Of a stretch of DNA of 64,000 nucleotides, positions 9,766 to 18,525 are shown piece after piece. The notes beneath the pieces were generated by a model. It was not told the DNA's origin and did no database searches. It saw only the letters and a list, made by a program, of their open reading frames with translations. The stretch comes from Nocardioides faecalis (GTDB taxonomy: Bacteria > Actinomycetota > Actinomycetes > Propionibacteriales > Nocardioidaceae). Each line of letters begins with the position of its first letter. The stretch's first letter is position 1. The position numbers and the translations under genes are program-made. Location: contig NZ_CP074406.1 of assembly GCF_018388425.1 (NCBI RefSeq), positions 3,100,001 to 3,164,000 of the forward strand. Reading direction: 5' to 3'.

Positions 9766-10344
9766 TCAGGCCCGCCCACTCGGCGCGGTGCCGGTGACCA
9801 GGATCGTCAGCAGCTGCTCCGGCAGCCGCGGCGCGGCACGGAGCACCTCGGCCGGCTGCGGCCTGGTGAGGGTGCCGACGGCGACCACCAGCTCGAGCGC
9901 CGAGAGGTCGGCGCGCACCGCCCCGGCCGCCACGGCCGTGCGGAGCAGCTCGTCCACCGCCCTCAGCGCCTCGTCCTGTGCCTCACGCACCGGGTCGCTG
10001 AGGGTGCCGGCCGCGTGCTCGGCGAGACCGGCCGACAGCGCCCCGAGGTGGAGGTCGACGAGCCCGCGCAGGAATGCCTCCCACGCCGCGGCCGCCGCGG
10101 CGCCCCGGACACCGGCGAGCTCCGGACGGGCCTGCTCGGCGGCGAACCGGACGTCGGCCAGGATCGCCGCGGCGACCTCGTCCAGCAGCGCGGCTCGGGA
10201 CTCGAAGTTGCGGTACAGCGTGGCGATGCCGACCCCGGCGGCCTCGGCGACCGCATCGAGGGCGATCTCGGCGCCGCGCTCGGCGATCAGGGCGCGGGCG
10301 GCGTGCACGATCGCCGCCCTGCGCCTGGCTGCATCAGCCCGCAT
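9766..10344 (-). CDS. TetR/AcrR-family repressor
   Basis: 192 residues. The N-terminal HTH (about 10-55, with ALDAVAEAAGVGIATLYRNF) is classic TetR; the C-terminal ligand domain is alpha-helical and unassigned. GAGGGG sits six bases before the ATG at 10344. It is divergent from a multi-pass membrane protein with about 100 bases between the starts, containing two inverted repeats. The usual arrangement is that such a regulator represses the divergent transporter-like gene and itself (inference). Confidence 0.9.
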   Translation of the reverse strand: MRADAARRRAAIVHAARALIAERGAEIALDAVAEAAGVGIATLYRNFESRAALLDEVAAAILADVRFAAEQARPELAGVRGAAAAAAWEAFLRGLVDLHLGALSAGLAEHAAGTLSDPVREAQDEALRAVDELLRTAVAAGAVRADLSALELVVAVGTLTRPQPAEVLRAAPRLPEQLLTILVTGTAPSGRA

Positions 10345-10379
10345 GTCGTCCCCTCACCGAATTGACCGCTGATCCTAAA

Positions 10380-10418
10380 CGGAGGAACATCGTCCGCATA
10401 ACCGGAGGACCTTCCTCC
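10380..10418. promoter_or_regulatory. candidate TetR operators in the divergent intergenic region
   Basis: Two related inverted repeats: CGGA-N9-TCCG at 10380-10396 and GGAGGA-N3-TCCTCC at 10404-10418. Both contain GGAGGA and lie between the TetR gene and the membrane-protein gene, the expected place for its sites. Confidence 0.5.
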
Positions 10419-10442
10419 ACTATGATCCGAGGAAGACCCCCC

Positions 10443-11510
10443 ATGCTCACCCCGCCGCCCCCCGAGCAGACCCCCGACGCGCGTCGCGGCGCAAGCCCTC
10501 GCTCCGGTCCTCTGGCCGGCCCGCTGCTGAAGGCGGCGGGGCTGAGCGCCGCGCTCGCCGCCGTCCTCGTCGCCCTGCTCGCCCTGTTCATCCTGCCCTC
10601 GCTCAAGAGCGGTGCCCACGACCTCCCGGTGGGCATCGTCGGCACCTCGGCGACCACTGGGCCCGTGGAGCAGGGGCTGGCCGAGCTCGACGACGAGGCC
10701 TACGAGGTCCGCGACGTCGCGACCGCCGCCGAGCTGAAGGAGGCGATCCGCGACCGCGAGCTCGTCGGCGGCCTGGTCGTCACCGAGGAGGGCATCGAGA
10801 CCGTCGTGGCCACCGCAGGTTCGCCTGCCATCTCCGGCTCCCTGATCTCGACCGCTCAGGCGCTCGGCCAGGCGAGCGGGACCCCGGTGAGCGTCACCGA
10901 CCTCGTGCCGCTGCCCGCCGACGACCCGACCGGGGTCGGCATCGGCGGCCTGGCGTTCCCGCTGGTGTTCGGTGGCATCGTCCCGGTCGTGGCGTTCGGT
11001 GCGGTGTTCGCGAACCGCGCCGGGTGGCGCCTCGGCGCCCTGATCGGGTTCTCGCTGGTCGGCGGCGGTGTGGTCGCGGCCGTGCTGCAGTTCTGGTTCG
11101 GCAGCATCGAGTCGGCGTTCTGGCCGGTGGCCGGCGCGATGGCGCTCGGCATCGCCGCGCTCGCCGTTCCGCTCTCGGGGCTCCAAGCGCTCTTCGGGAG
11201 CAAGGGCTTCTCCATCGCCGCGGCGTCGATGATGTTCCTCGGCAACCCGCTCTCGGGCATCGCCACGACCGGCGCCTGGCTGCCGACCGGCCTGGGAGCC
11301 TTCGGTCAGCTGCTGCCGCCGGGAGCGGCCGGGACCCTGGTCCGCGCGGCGGCGTACTTCGACGGCGCCGGCGGGCTCGGTGCCGCCCTCACGCTGAGCG
11401 CGTGGGTGCTCGCCGGCCTGGCGCTGCACGTGCTGGCCGGCCGGCGCACGGCCCGCACCGAGCAGCCCGGGACCGGGTCGCCTGCCGAACCCGCGCCTGC
11501 CGCGGTCTGA
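10443..11510 (+). CDS. multi-pass membrane protein (ABC-2/YhgE-like permease fold)
   Basis: 355 residues from the ATG at 10443, with GAGGAAG about eight bases upstream; an in-frame ATG at 10422 is less well placed. One N-terminal membrane segment (about 28-55), an extracytoplasmic domain of about 110 residues, then five C-terminal membrane segments. This 1+5 topology is that of ABC-2/YhgE-Pip-type proteins. No ATPase gene accompanies it. The divergent TetR gene suggests inducible control, and a role in export or envelope homeostasis is possible but not shown. Low-complexity proline-rich N-terminus. Confidence 0.75.
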   Translation: MLTPPPPEQTPDARRGASPRSGPLAGPLLKAAGLSAALAAVLVALLALFILPSLKSGAHDLPVGIVGTSATTGPVEQGLAELDDEAYEVRDVATAAELKEAIRDRELVGGLVVTEEGIETVVATAGSPAISGSLISTAQALGQASGTPVSVTDLVPLPADDPTGVGIGGLAFPLVFGGIVPVVAFGAVFANRAGWRLGALIGFSLVGGGVVAAVLQFWFGSIESAFWPVAGAMALGIAALAVPLSGLQALFGSKGFSIAAASMMFLGNPLSGIATTGAWLPTGLGAFGQLLPPGAAGTLVRAAAYFDGAGGLGAALTLSAWVLAGLALHVLAGRRTARTEQPGTGSPAEPAPAAV

Positions 11511-11598
11511 CCCGCCGTCCCCCCGGGTGGGCATTGCCCCACTCGGTGGCGAGTGCTGCACTGGAGGACCAACCGACCATCGCCGTTCGGAGTGTGTC

Positions 11599-12621
11599 GT
11601 GAGAGCCATCCAGTACACCGCGTTCGGAACGCGACCCCAGCTCGTCGACGTCGAACGCCCCCGGCCCGGCCCCGGCGAGGTGCTGCTGAGGATCACCGCC
11701 TCCGGGCTGTGCCACTCCGACGAGTTCGTGATGGCGATGCCCCAGGACGGCTACCCCTACCCGATGCCGATGACGCTCGGGCACGAGCCGGCCGGGGTCG
11801 TCGAGGAGCTCGGCGAGGGCGCCAGCGGCGTCACCGTGGGCGACGCGGTGATCGTCTACGGCTGCTGGGGCTGCGGCGTGTGCGCGATGTGCGCGGACGG
11901 CAGCGAGAACCTCTGCCTCACCGGGATGCTCTCCCCCGGCCTGGGCGTGAACGGTGCGATGGCCGAGTTCATGGTCGTCGACACCCCACGCCACCTCGTG
12001 CCGATCGGCGACCTCGACCCGGTGCGTGCGGCCTCGCTCACCGACGCCGCGCTGACGCCCTACCAGGCGATCAAGAGCGTGCTGCCGCGCATCGTCGGTG
12101 GCACGACCACCGTGGTCATCGGCGCCGGCGGGCTCGGCCACGTCGCGATCCAGCTGCTGCGCGCGCTCACGCCCACTCGTGTGGTCGCCCTCGACATCGG
12201 CGAGGACAAGCTGGCCTTCGCCCGCGAGAACGGCGCGCACGAGGCGTTCACCTCCGAGCCCGCCGCCGCCGACAAGGTCAAGCAGCTCACCGGCGGCCGG
12301 GGCGCGGACGTCGTCCTCGACTTCGTCGGCATGGACGTCACCGGCGAGCTCGCCGTGGCCTGTGGTGGCGTCGCCTCCGCGGTGGTCGTCGTGGGCGCCG
12401 GGCTCGGCGGCGCCAAGATCGGGCTGACCTCCGCGCCGTACAACATGACCGTGTCCACCTCGCTGTGGGGACGGCGCAAGGAGCTGATCGAGCTCGTCGA
12501 GATGGCGCGGCGCGGCCAGGTCCAGATCCACACCACCACCTACCCGATCACCGAGGGCGAGCAGGCCTACGAGGACGTGCACGCCGGGCGGATCGTGGGC
12601 CGGGCCGTGGTGGTGCCCTGA
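11599..12621 (+). CDS. zinc-dependent NAD(P)-linked alcohol dehydrogenase (MDR family)
   Basis: 340 residues from the GTG at 11599 with GGAG seven bases upstream. Catalytic zinc ligands C38 and H61-E62 (LCHSD, GHEPAG), structural zinc Cys at 92, 95, 98 and 106, and the Rossmann motif VVIGAGGLGHVA near 172. The overall pattern resembles AdhA-type alcohol dehydrogenases, which oxidise primary alcohols. The substrate cannot be fixed from sequence. It stands alone downstream of the membrane-protein gene. Confidence 0.92.
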   Translation: MRAIQYTAFGTRPQLVDVERPRPGPGEVLLRITASGLCHSDEFVMAMPQDGYPYPMPMTLGHEPAGVVEELGEGASGVTVGDAVIVYGCWGCGVCAMCADGSENLCLTGMLSPGLGVNGAMAEFMVVDTPRHLVPIGDLDPVRAASLTDAALTPYQAIKSVLPRIVGGTTTVVIGAGGLGHVAIQLLRALTPTRVVALDIGEDKLAFARENGAHEAFTSEPAAADKVKQLTGGRGADVVLDFVGMDVTGELAVACGGVASAVVVVGAGLGGAKIGLTSAPYNMTVSTSLWGRRKELIELVEMARRGQVQIHTTTYPITEGEQAYEDVHAGRIVGRAVVVP

Positions 12622-12658
12622 GCCTTCCCCCGAGCGCTGGCCCCTGAGGCGCTGGCCC

Positions 12659-12904
12659 TCAGGGCTCGACGGTGCCGTGGTCGGCGTCGAGGGTGTCGCC
12701 GGTGAGCTTGGCCTTGGCGAAGCTGAGCAGCGAGGCGACCTTGCCGCCCGGGGTGTCCCCGTACTCGGCCTGCTCCACGTCCAGGCGCAGCAGCACGGCG
12801 TTCGGGTCCTCGGGAGCGTAGGTGGTCAGCATGCCGATCGGCATGCCCTCCATCAGCTCGACGAGCTTGCGCTGCTCGGCTCTGTGGGCGTCGTCGTGGG
12901 ACAC
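12659..12904 (-). pseudogene. internally deleted general-stress (pyridoxamine-oxidase-like) protein remnant
   Basis: 81 codons, with an excellent AGGAGG before the GTG at 12904, so it may still be translated. Residues 1-29 (LVELMEGMPIGMLTT) look like the start of a general stress protein 26/Pyridox_ox_2 protein. Residues 31-81 (PEDPNAVLLRLDVEQAEY, GGKVASLLSFAKAKLTGD, HGTVEP) look like its C-terminus, where normally about 75-80 residues of FMN-binding barrel lie between. The missing middle should abolish flavin binding. The alternative is an unrelated small protein. The assignment rests on recall of the family pattern. Confidence 0.55.
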
Positions 12905-13013
12905 GGGTCCTCCTCGTCTCGTCCGGCGGAACCACCGGAAGAGAGAGGTACCCCCGTCGCCTCGACGGATGCGGCGTACGACGGGGCGAGGAACCAGCCC
13001 ACGCGGCGGCGCG

Positions 13014-14606
13014 TCATTCCCACTCGATCGTGCCGGGGGGCTTCGAGGTGATGTCGACCGTGACCCGGTTGACCTCGCGGACCTCGTTGGTGATGCGGGT
13101 GGAGATCTTCTCCAGCACGTCGTAGGGAATCCGGGCCCAGTCCGCGGTCATCGCGTCCTCGGAGGTGACCGGGCGCAGCACGACCGGGTGGCCGTAGGTG
13201 CGGCCGTCACCCTGCACGCCCACCGAGCGGACGTCGGCGAGCAGCACCACCGGGAACTGCCAGATGTCGCGGTCCAGGCCGGCCGCGGTCAGCTCCTCGC
13301 GGGCGATCGCGTCGGCGTCGCGCAGGATGTCGAGCCGCTCGCGGGTGACCTCGCCGATGATCCGGATGCCCAGGCCGGGGCCGGGGAACGGGTGGCGCCA
13401 CACGATCTCCGGCGGCAGGCCGAGCTGCTCGCCGACGAGGCGGACCTCGTCCTTGAACAGGGTCCGCAGCGGCTCGACGAGCTCGAACTCGAGGTCCTCG
13501 GGCAGACCGCCGACGTTGTGGTGCGACTTGATGTTGTGCGTGCCCGCGCCGCCGCCGGACTCCACCACGTCCGGGTAGAGCGTGCCCTGCACCAGGAAGC
13601 CGACCTTGGTGCCCTCGGGTGCGTCCTTGATGATGTCGAGCTCGGCGGCCTCGAAGGTGCGGATGAACTCACGGCCGATGATCTTGCGCTTGGTCTCGGG
13701 GTCGGAGACACCGGCCAGCGCGTCGAGGAACTGCTTCTCGGCGTCCACCACGACCAGGTTGGCGCCCGTCGAGGCCACGAAGTCGCGCTCGATCTGCTCG
13801 GTCTCGCCCTTGCGCATGAGGCCGTGGTCGACGTACACGCAGGTGAGCCGGTCGCCGATCGCCTTCTGCACGATGGCGGCGGCCACCGCGGAGTCGACCC
13901 CGCCGGACAGGCCGCAGATGGCGCGGCCGTCCTCGCCGATCTGCTCGCGGATGCGCTCGATCTGCTCCTCGGCGATGTTGCCGATCGTCCAGGTCTGCCG
14001 GCAGCCGGCGATGTCCCACAGGAAGTGCTCCAGGACCTTCTGGCCGTGCTCGGTGTGCAGCACCTCGGGGTGCCACTGCACGCCGGCGTAGCCGCGCTCG
14101 ACGTCCTCGAAAGCGGCGACCGGGGTGGACTCGGTGGCGGCGAGCACCTCGAAGCCCGCGGGTGCGGCGGTGACGGAGTCGCCGTGCGACATCCACACGT
14201 TGTGCTCCAGCGGGATGCCGTTGAGCAGCCGTCCGGGATGGCCGACCTTGACCCGGGTGCGGCCGTACTCGCGCGCACCGGTCGCCGACACGGTGCCGCC
14301 CAGGCCCTGGGCCATCAGCTGGAAGCCGTAGCACATGCCGAACACGGCGGTGTCCGCCTCGAACAGCGTGTTGTCCAGGCGCGGGGCACCCGGCTCGTAC
14401 ACCGACGACGGTCCGCCGGAGAGGATGACCGCCTTCGGGTTGCGGGCCATCATCTCCTCGATCGGCATCGTGTGCGGCACGATCTCGGAGTAGACCCGCG
14501 CCTCGCGCACCCGCCGCGCGATCAGCTGGGCGTACTGGGCACCGAAGTCCACGACCAGGACCAGGTCGTGCTCGGACTCGTGCGTGTGCTCCGCGGCCGC
14601 CGTCAT
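13014..14606 (-). CDS. guaA: GMP synthase (glutamine-hydrolysing)
   Basis: Converts XMP to GMP using glutamine and ATP, the last step of guanine nucleotide synthesis. 530 residues from the ATG at 14606; the frame extends upstream but family similarity begins at [11 protein letters not shown]. Class I amidotransferase domain with Cys92 in FGMCYGFQ and VQWHPEVLH for the His/Glu pair, then the ATP pyrophosphatase domain with SGGVDS, and the C-terminal dimerisation domain ending KPPGTIEWE. Complete. Its substrate supplier guaB lies at 29.6-31.1 kb. Confidence 0.98.
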   Translation of the reverse strand: MTAAAEHTHESEHDLVLVVDFGAQYAQLIARRVREARVYSEIVPHTMPIEEMMARNPKAVILSGGPSSVYEPGAPRLDNTLFEADTAVFGMCYGFQLMAQGLGGTVSATGAREYGRTRVKVGHPGRLLNGIPLEHNVWMSHGDSVTAAPAGFEVLAATESTPVAAFEDVERGYAGVQWHPEVLHTEHGQKVLEHFLWDIAGCRQTWTIGNIAEEQIERIREQIGEDGRAICGLSGGVDSAVAAAIVQKAIGDRLTCVYVDHGLMRKGETEQIERDFVASTGANLVVVDAEKQFLDALAGVSDPETKRKIIGREFIRTFEAAELDIIKDAPEGTKVGFLVQGTLYPDVVESGGGAGTHNIKSHHNVGGLPEDLEFELVEPLRTLFKDEVRLVGEQLGLPPEIVWRHPFPGPGLGIRIIGEVTRERLDILRDADAIAREELTAAGLDRDIWQFPVVLLADVRSVGVQGDGRTYGHPVVLRPVTSEDAMTADWARIPYDVLEKISTRITNEVREVNRVTVDITSKPPGTIEWE

Positions 14607-14711
14607 GGGTCGATCGTATCGAGCGGGCTCGGGCGTGATCGCACCGCATCGGCGCTGCGGTCGAACTGCCCTGGCGCGTGTCGTCCCACGAGTTCCTGGT
14701 CGCGGAGCACC

Positions 14712-14840
14712 CGAAAAAGCACCAGAGCCCGGCCGGGGAGGGAGGGTGGCCGGGCCCTGGTCGTCCACGCAGCTGCTGGACAGTGCCTGGACCGAGCCCG
14801 GATTTCGGGAGGGAGCGTGAACACCCGGGCTCGAGGAGAT
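14712..14840 (-). ncRNA. candidate 6C RNA (two C-rich hairpins and a U-tract)
   Basis: On the minus strand, hairpin 1 has stem CGAGCCCGG/CCGGGCTCG (14833-14793) with a loop holding GCTCCCTCCCG. Hairpin 2 has a 13-bp stem (14760-14722, one mismatch) with the loop ACCCTCCCTCCCC, followed at once by TGCTTTTT (14721-14714). Two hairpins each carrying six or more cytosines, the second doubling as terminator, is the description of actinobacterial 6C RNA (B11 in mycobacteria), which acts on G-rich ribosome sites. The 5' end is not mapped, and the location beside guaA differs from what I recall in other genomes. Confidence 0.6.
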
Positions 14841-14983
14841 CAACGAGGCCCTGTGGCCTGAGTTACGCCGTCTCCGAACAACTTCGTATGTTTCGCCCGG
14901 CCACGCCTGGAACCCACCGCGACACCCCCGCACCACCTGCGGAAACGTCCTGGGATCGGCCCGAGAACACCCCCAGAGAAGCA

Positions 14984-15017
14984 GCTCGGGACCGCCCCGG
15001 GTGGGACGGTCCCGAGC
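14984..15017 (-). terminator. terminator hairpin after choD
   Basis: A perfect 11-bp stem GCTCGGGACCG/CGGTCCCGAGC, 19 bases past the choD stop. No U-tract; GC-rich terminators without one are usual in this group. The rest of the 14607-15035 gap holds the candidate 6C RNA and nothing else recognised. Confidence 0.65.
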
Positions 15018-15035
15018 ACGTGCGGGCGGCGGGTC

Positions 15036-16760
15036 TCAGCTGACCCCGACGATGGGCAGCCGCAGCGCGGCCGGGGCGTCGGCGGGCACGACCGGGGACT
15101 TCGGGGTCACCGGCTCGATGCGCCGGTAGGTCTCGCCCAGGGCGGGACGGGCGTCGTCCTCGCCCTTGTTCGGCCAGTACGCCATGGCGCGCTCGGCCTG
15201 CGCGGTGATGGTCAGCGACGGGTTCACCCCGAGGTTCGCCGAGATCGCGGAGCCGTCCACGACGTGCAGGCCCGGGTAGTTGTAGACCCGCTGGTAGCCG
15301 TCGATCACCCCGGTCTCGGGGCTGTCGCCGATGGTGCAGCCGCCGATGAAGTGGGCGGTCAGCGGCCGGTTGAACGGCTCGCCGATGTTGCCGCCCGGGG
15401 TGCCGCCGCGCATCTTGGCCGCGATCCGGCGCACCGCCTCGTTGCCGGCGGGGATCCAGGTGGGGTTGGGCTGGCCGTGGCCCTGGCGCGAGGACAGGAT
15501 CCACGTGCCGGCGACCTTCTTCGGGAAGACCGTGATGGAGTTGTCCACCGCCTGCATCACCAGCACGATCACGGTGCGCTCGGACCAGTGCTTGAAGTCG
15601 TAGAGGTCGAGCGCCTCCTTCCGCTTGCGCCACAGCTCCTTGGCCCAGGTCTTCCAGCGCGCCTCGGGGCCGTCGCCGTCGGTGAGCACGGTCTGCATCA
15701 GGGACATGAAGTTGTGGCCCCTGCCGTAGCGCACCGGCTCGATGTGGGTGACCTCGTCGGGGTGGAACGACGACGTGATCGCCACGCCCTGGGTGTAGTC
15801 GGTGGTGTCGTCCTTGGGCGAGAGGGCGCCGAGGATGGACTCGGAGTTGGTGCGGGTCAGGAAGCCGAGGCGGTCCGAGAGCTTCGGCAGGGAGCCGGTC
15901 GCCTTGAGCCGGTGCAGCAGCTTCTGGGTGCCGAGCGCGGCCGCGGAGAAGACGACCTGCTCGGCGGTGAAGGTCTTCACCGCGCTACGCCGCGACAGCT
16001 TGGCCTTGGTCCAGCGCGCCTTGACCTCGTAGCCGCCGCCGGGCAGCGGCCGGACGTCGGTGACGGTGGTGAGCGGGTGCACCACCGCGCCGTTCTGCTC
16101 GGCGAGGTAGAGGTAGTTCTTCACCAGGGTGTTCTTGGCGTTGTGCCGGCACCCGGTCATGCACTCCCCGCAGTCGATGCAGGTGGTGCGCTTGGGCCCG
16201 GCGCCGCCGAAGTACGGGTCCTCGACGTCGGTGCCCGGTGCCTGCTCGGGGCCGCCGAAGAAGACGCCGACCGGGGTGGGGTGGAAGGTGTCCCCCACGC
16301 CCATCTCCTCGGCGACCTCCTTCATGATCGTGTCGGCCGGGCTGACCTTGGCGTACTCGGTGACGCCCAGCATCCGCTTCGCCTGGTCGTAGTACGGCGC
16401 CAGCTCGGACTTCCAGTCCGTGATGTGCGACCAGCTGGGGTCGCGGTAGAAGGCGTCGAGCGGCTCGTAGAGGGTGTTGGCGTAGACCAGCGAGCCTCCG
16501 CCGACCCCGGCGCCGGCCACGATCATGCAGTCGCGGACCGCGTCGATGCGCTGGATGCCGTACATGCCGAGGTCGGGGGCGAACAGGTACTTGGGCAGGT
16601 TCCAGTTGGACTCGGCGAAGTCCTCGTCGCGGAACCGTGCGCCGGCCTCGAGGACGGCGACCTTGTAGCCCTTCTCGGTGAGCCGCAGCGCGCTCACCGA
16701 GCCGCCGAACCCGGAGCCGACGACGATGACGTCGTAGTCGAAGTCGCTCACCGCGCTCAC
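15036..16760 (-). CDS. choD: ChoD-like GMC oxidoreductase
   Basis: 574 residues from the GTG at 16760, which overlaps the upstream stop as GTGA. FAD-binding GSGFGG (15-20), VLEAG, and GMC-type C-terminal GGCTIGDSPETGVIDGY with HVVDGSAIS. A ferredoxin-like Cys set (C194, C197, C200, C204 in CIDCGECMTGC) is present, which I recall in mycobacterial ChoD relatives. ChoD is annotated as cholesterol oxidase, but true steroid oxidase activity is doubtful for this subfamily. No signal peptide. Coupled to the succinate-semialdehyde-type dehydrogenase gene. In M. tuberculosis choD follows guaB3, and here it lies in the same neighbourhood. Confidence 0.85.
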   Translation of the reverse strand: MSAVSDFDYDVIVVGSGFGGSVSALRLTEKGYKVAVLEAGARFRDEDFAESNWNLPKYLFAPDLGMYGIQRIDAVRDCMIVAGAGVGGGSLVYANTLYEPLDAFYRDPSWSHITDWKSELAPYYDQAKRMLGVTEYAKVSPADTIMKEVAEEMGVGDTFHPTPVGVFFGGPEQAPGTDVEDPYFGGAGPKRTTCIDCGECMTGCRHNAKNTLVKNYLYLAEQNGAVVHPLTTVTDVRPLPGGGYEVKARWTKAKLSRRSAVKTFTAEQVVFSAAALGTQKLLHRLKATGSLPKLSDRLGFLTRTNSESILGALSPKDDTTDYTQGVAITSSFHPDEVTHIEPVRYGRGHNFMSLMQTVLTDGDGPEARWKTWAKELWRKRKEALDLYDFKHWSERTVIVLVMQAVDNSITVFPKKVAGTWILSSRQGHGQPNPTWIPAGNEAVRRIAAKMRGGTPGGNIGEPFNRPLTAHFIGGCTIGDSPETGVIDGYQRVYNYPGLHVVDGSAISANLGVNPSLTITAQAERAMAYWPNKGEDDARPALGETYRRIEPVTPKSPVVPADAPAALRLPIVGVS

Positions 16761-18388
16761 GCCCTTCCCAGCTTGTCCATGAGCCGCAGCGAGGCGTTCA
16801 TGACCTTCGCGTACGCCTGGTCCGACATCCCCAGCACCGGTCCGAACCGGAGCAGCCGCTGCACGCCGACCGACTGGGGCTCGGTGTAGCGGTGGATGCC
16901 CTCGGCGCCCTGCCGGCGGCCCATCCCGGACTCGCGCATGCCGCCCATCGGGGCGGCCAGGCTGGCGAAGGTCGCGCCGAACGCCTCGTTGATGTTGACG
17001 GTGCCGCACTTGACCTGGCGCGCCAGCGCCCGGCCGCGGCGGGTGTCGCGGGTGTAGATCGCCGCGTTCAGCCCGTACTCGCCGTCGTTGGCCCGAGCGA
17101 TCGCATCGGCCTCGTCGTGGAAGCGGTAGAGGGAGACGACCGGACCGAAGGTCTCGTGACCGAAGCAGGTCATCTCCGGGGTGACGCCCTCGAGGATGGT
17201 CGGCTCGAAGAAGTACGGCGCCAGGTCGGGCCGAGCGTTGCCGCCGGCCAGCACCCGCGCACCCTTGGCGACGGCGTCCTCCACATGGGCGGAGACGGTC
17301 TCGAGCTGGTCGGCGGAGATCAGGGTGCCCATGTCGGCGTCCCAGCCCAGGGTGGCGCCCAGGCTCATCGCCTTGGTGCGGGCCACGAACCGCTCGACGA
17401 ACCGGTCGTAGACCTGGTCGGCGACGAACATCCGCTCGGTGGACACGCACAGCTGGCCGGCGTTGGAGAAGCTGGCCCGGACCGCGCCCTCGGCGGCGCG
17501 CTCGATGTCGGCGTCGCGGAGCACGAGGATCGGGTTCTTGCCGCCGAGCTCGAGCGAGCAGCCGATCAGCCGCTCGGCCGCCTGGCGGGCGATGACCTTG
17601 CCGGTGGCGGTGGAACCGGTGAAGCAGATGTAGTCGGCGCGTCCGATGATCTCCGAGCCGAGCACCCGGCCCGGGCCGGCGACGACCTGCCACAGGTCGC
17701 GCGGGACGCCGGCCTCCTCGAGAAGCTGGGCGGCGAGCAGCGCGGACAGCATGGTCTGCGCGTCGGGCTTGGAGACCACCGCGTTGCCAGCGAGCAGCGC
17801 GGGCAGGCCGTCGCACAGCGCCATGGTGAACGGGTAGTTCCAGGGGGCGATGATGCCGACCACGCCCTTGGGGACGCGGTTGATCTCGACCTGGGTCAGC
17901 CCCGGTACGACGCCCGGCACCCGGGCGGGCGCGAGGTGCTGGTGCGCGGTGCGGGCGTAGTAGCGCGCGGTGAGCGCGACGTGCATCGGCTCGTCGAAGG
18001 CGTGCTTGCGGGCCTTGCCGGACTCGAGCTGGATCAGGTCCATGATCTCGGCCTGCCGGTCCAGCACGAGGTCGTGCACGCGGTGCAGGATCCGCGCGCG
18101 CTCCTCCAGCGAGACCCGGGCCCAGGCGCGCTGCGCGGCGCGGGCGCGGCGGAACGCCTCCTCGACGTCGGCGGCGCTCGACTGCGGGATGTTGGCCAGC
18201 GGTGCACCGTCGAGCGGGGAGAACACGGGGTTGGTGGTGCCGGTGGTGGCGAGCACCCGGTCGGTGAGCCGGGCGACGTACTGCGGCTCCAGCGCGTAGG
18301 AGGCCCGCGGGTCGTGCTCGGGGTCGTGGGGACCGCCGTAGGTCGGGTCGGAGGGGCTGCCTGCGCCGGCGCCAAGGGCTTCGCTCAT
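16757..18388 (-). CDS. gabD2: succinate-semialdehyde dehydrogenase (GabD2-like aldehyde dehydrogenase)
   Basis: 543 residues from the ATG at 18388; a GTG at 18415 has its ribosome site too close. NAD(P)-dependent aldehyde oxidation: Asn184 in APWNYPF, Glu280 in LELGGKN and catalytic Cys314 in NAGQLCVSTERM. The closest pattern I recall is mycobacterial GabD2, which oxidises succinic semialdehyde. The N-terminus carries a 40-residue acidic, Gly/Pro-rich extension. Four-base overlap with choD implies one mRNA. An inverted repeat and TTGACA lie upstream. Confidence 0.82.
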   Translation of the reverse strand: MSEALGAGAGSPSDPTYGGPHDPEHDPRASYALEPQYVARLTDRVLATTGTTNPVFSPLDGAPLANIPQSSAADVEEAFRRARAAQRAWARVSLEERARILHRVHDLVLDRQAEIMDLIQLESGKARKHAFDEPMHVALTARYYARTAHQHLAPARVPGVVPGLTQVEINRVPKGVVGIIAPWNYPFTMALCDGLPALLAGNAVVSKPDAQTMLSALLAAQLLEEAGVPRDLWQVVAGPGRVLGSEIIGRADYICFTGSTATGKVIARQAAERLIGCSLELGGKNPILVLRDADIERAAEGAVRASFSNAGQLCVSTERMFVADQVYDRFVERFVARTKAMSLGATLGWDADMGTLISADQLETVSAHVEDAVAKGARVLAGGNARPDLAPYFFEPTILEGVTPEMTCFGHETFGPVVSLYRFHDEADAIARANDGEYGLNAAIYTRDTRRGRALARQVKCGTVNINEAFGATFASLAAPMGGMRESGMGRRQGAEGIHRYTEPQSVGVQRLLRFGPVLGMSDQAYAKVMNASLRLMDKLGRA

Positions 18389-18438
18389 GTCCCCGAGCCT
18401 AGTGAGCGCCGTCACTTCCCTCTACTGCTGGGTAACGA

Positions 18439-18472
18439 ATGTGTGGTTTTACACATCTGACCTTGATGTCAA
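18439..18472 (-). promoter_or_regulatory. promoter/operator region of gabD2-choD
   Basis: Minus-strand TTGACA (18472-18467) stands next to the inverted repeat ATGTGT-N6-ACACAT (18439-18456). A CTTGATGTCAAG near-palindrome (18462-18473) overlaps the -35. No convincing -10 at standard spacing was found, so only the operator-like symmetry is claimed. Confidence 0.4.
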
Positions 18473-18525
18473 GCGGCACCTCGCCGCTCCCCCGGCGGCT
18501 CCCCCGGCCGCTCCCCAGGGCCAGC

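Noticed and set aside
5773..10365. A very long open frame on the plus strand across the acyl-CoA synthetase and molybdoenzyme genes
   Set aside because: It is antisense to two well-supported genes. The high GC suppresses stop codons, and its translation is repetitive Gly/Arg/Val/His without any domain.
14603..14824. A 73-codon minus-strand frame between guaA and choD
   Set aside because: It runs through both hairpins of the candidate RNA and its terminator, and the translation shows no protein-like pattern.
14818..14862. A 14-codon plus-strand frame ([14 protein letters not shown]) behind a GGGAGGGAG ribosome-site-like sequence
   Set aside because: The G-rich stretch is the complement of the C-rich loop of the candidate 6C RNA, and there is no gene downstream in that direction for a leader peptide to control.
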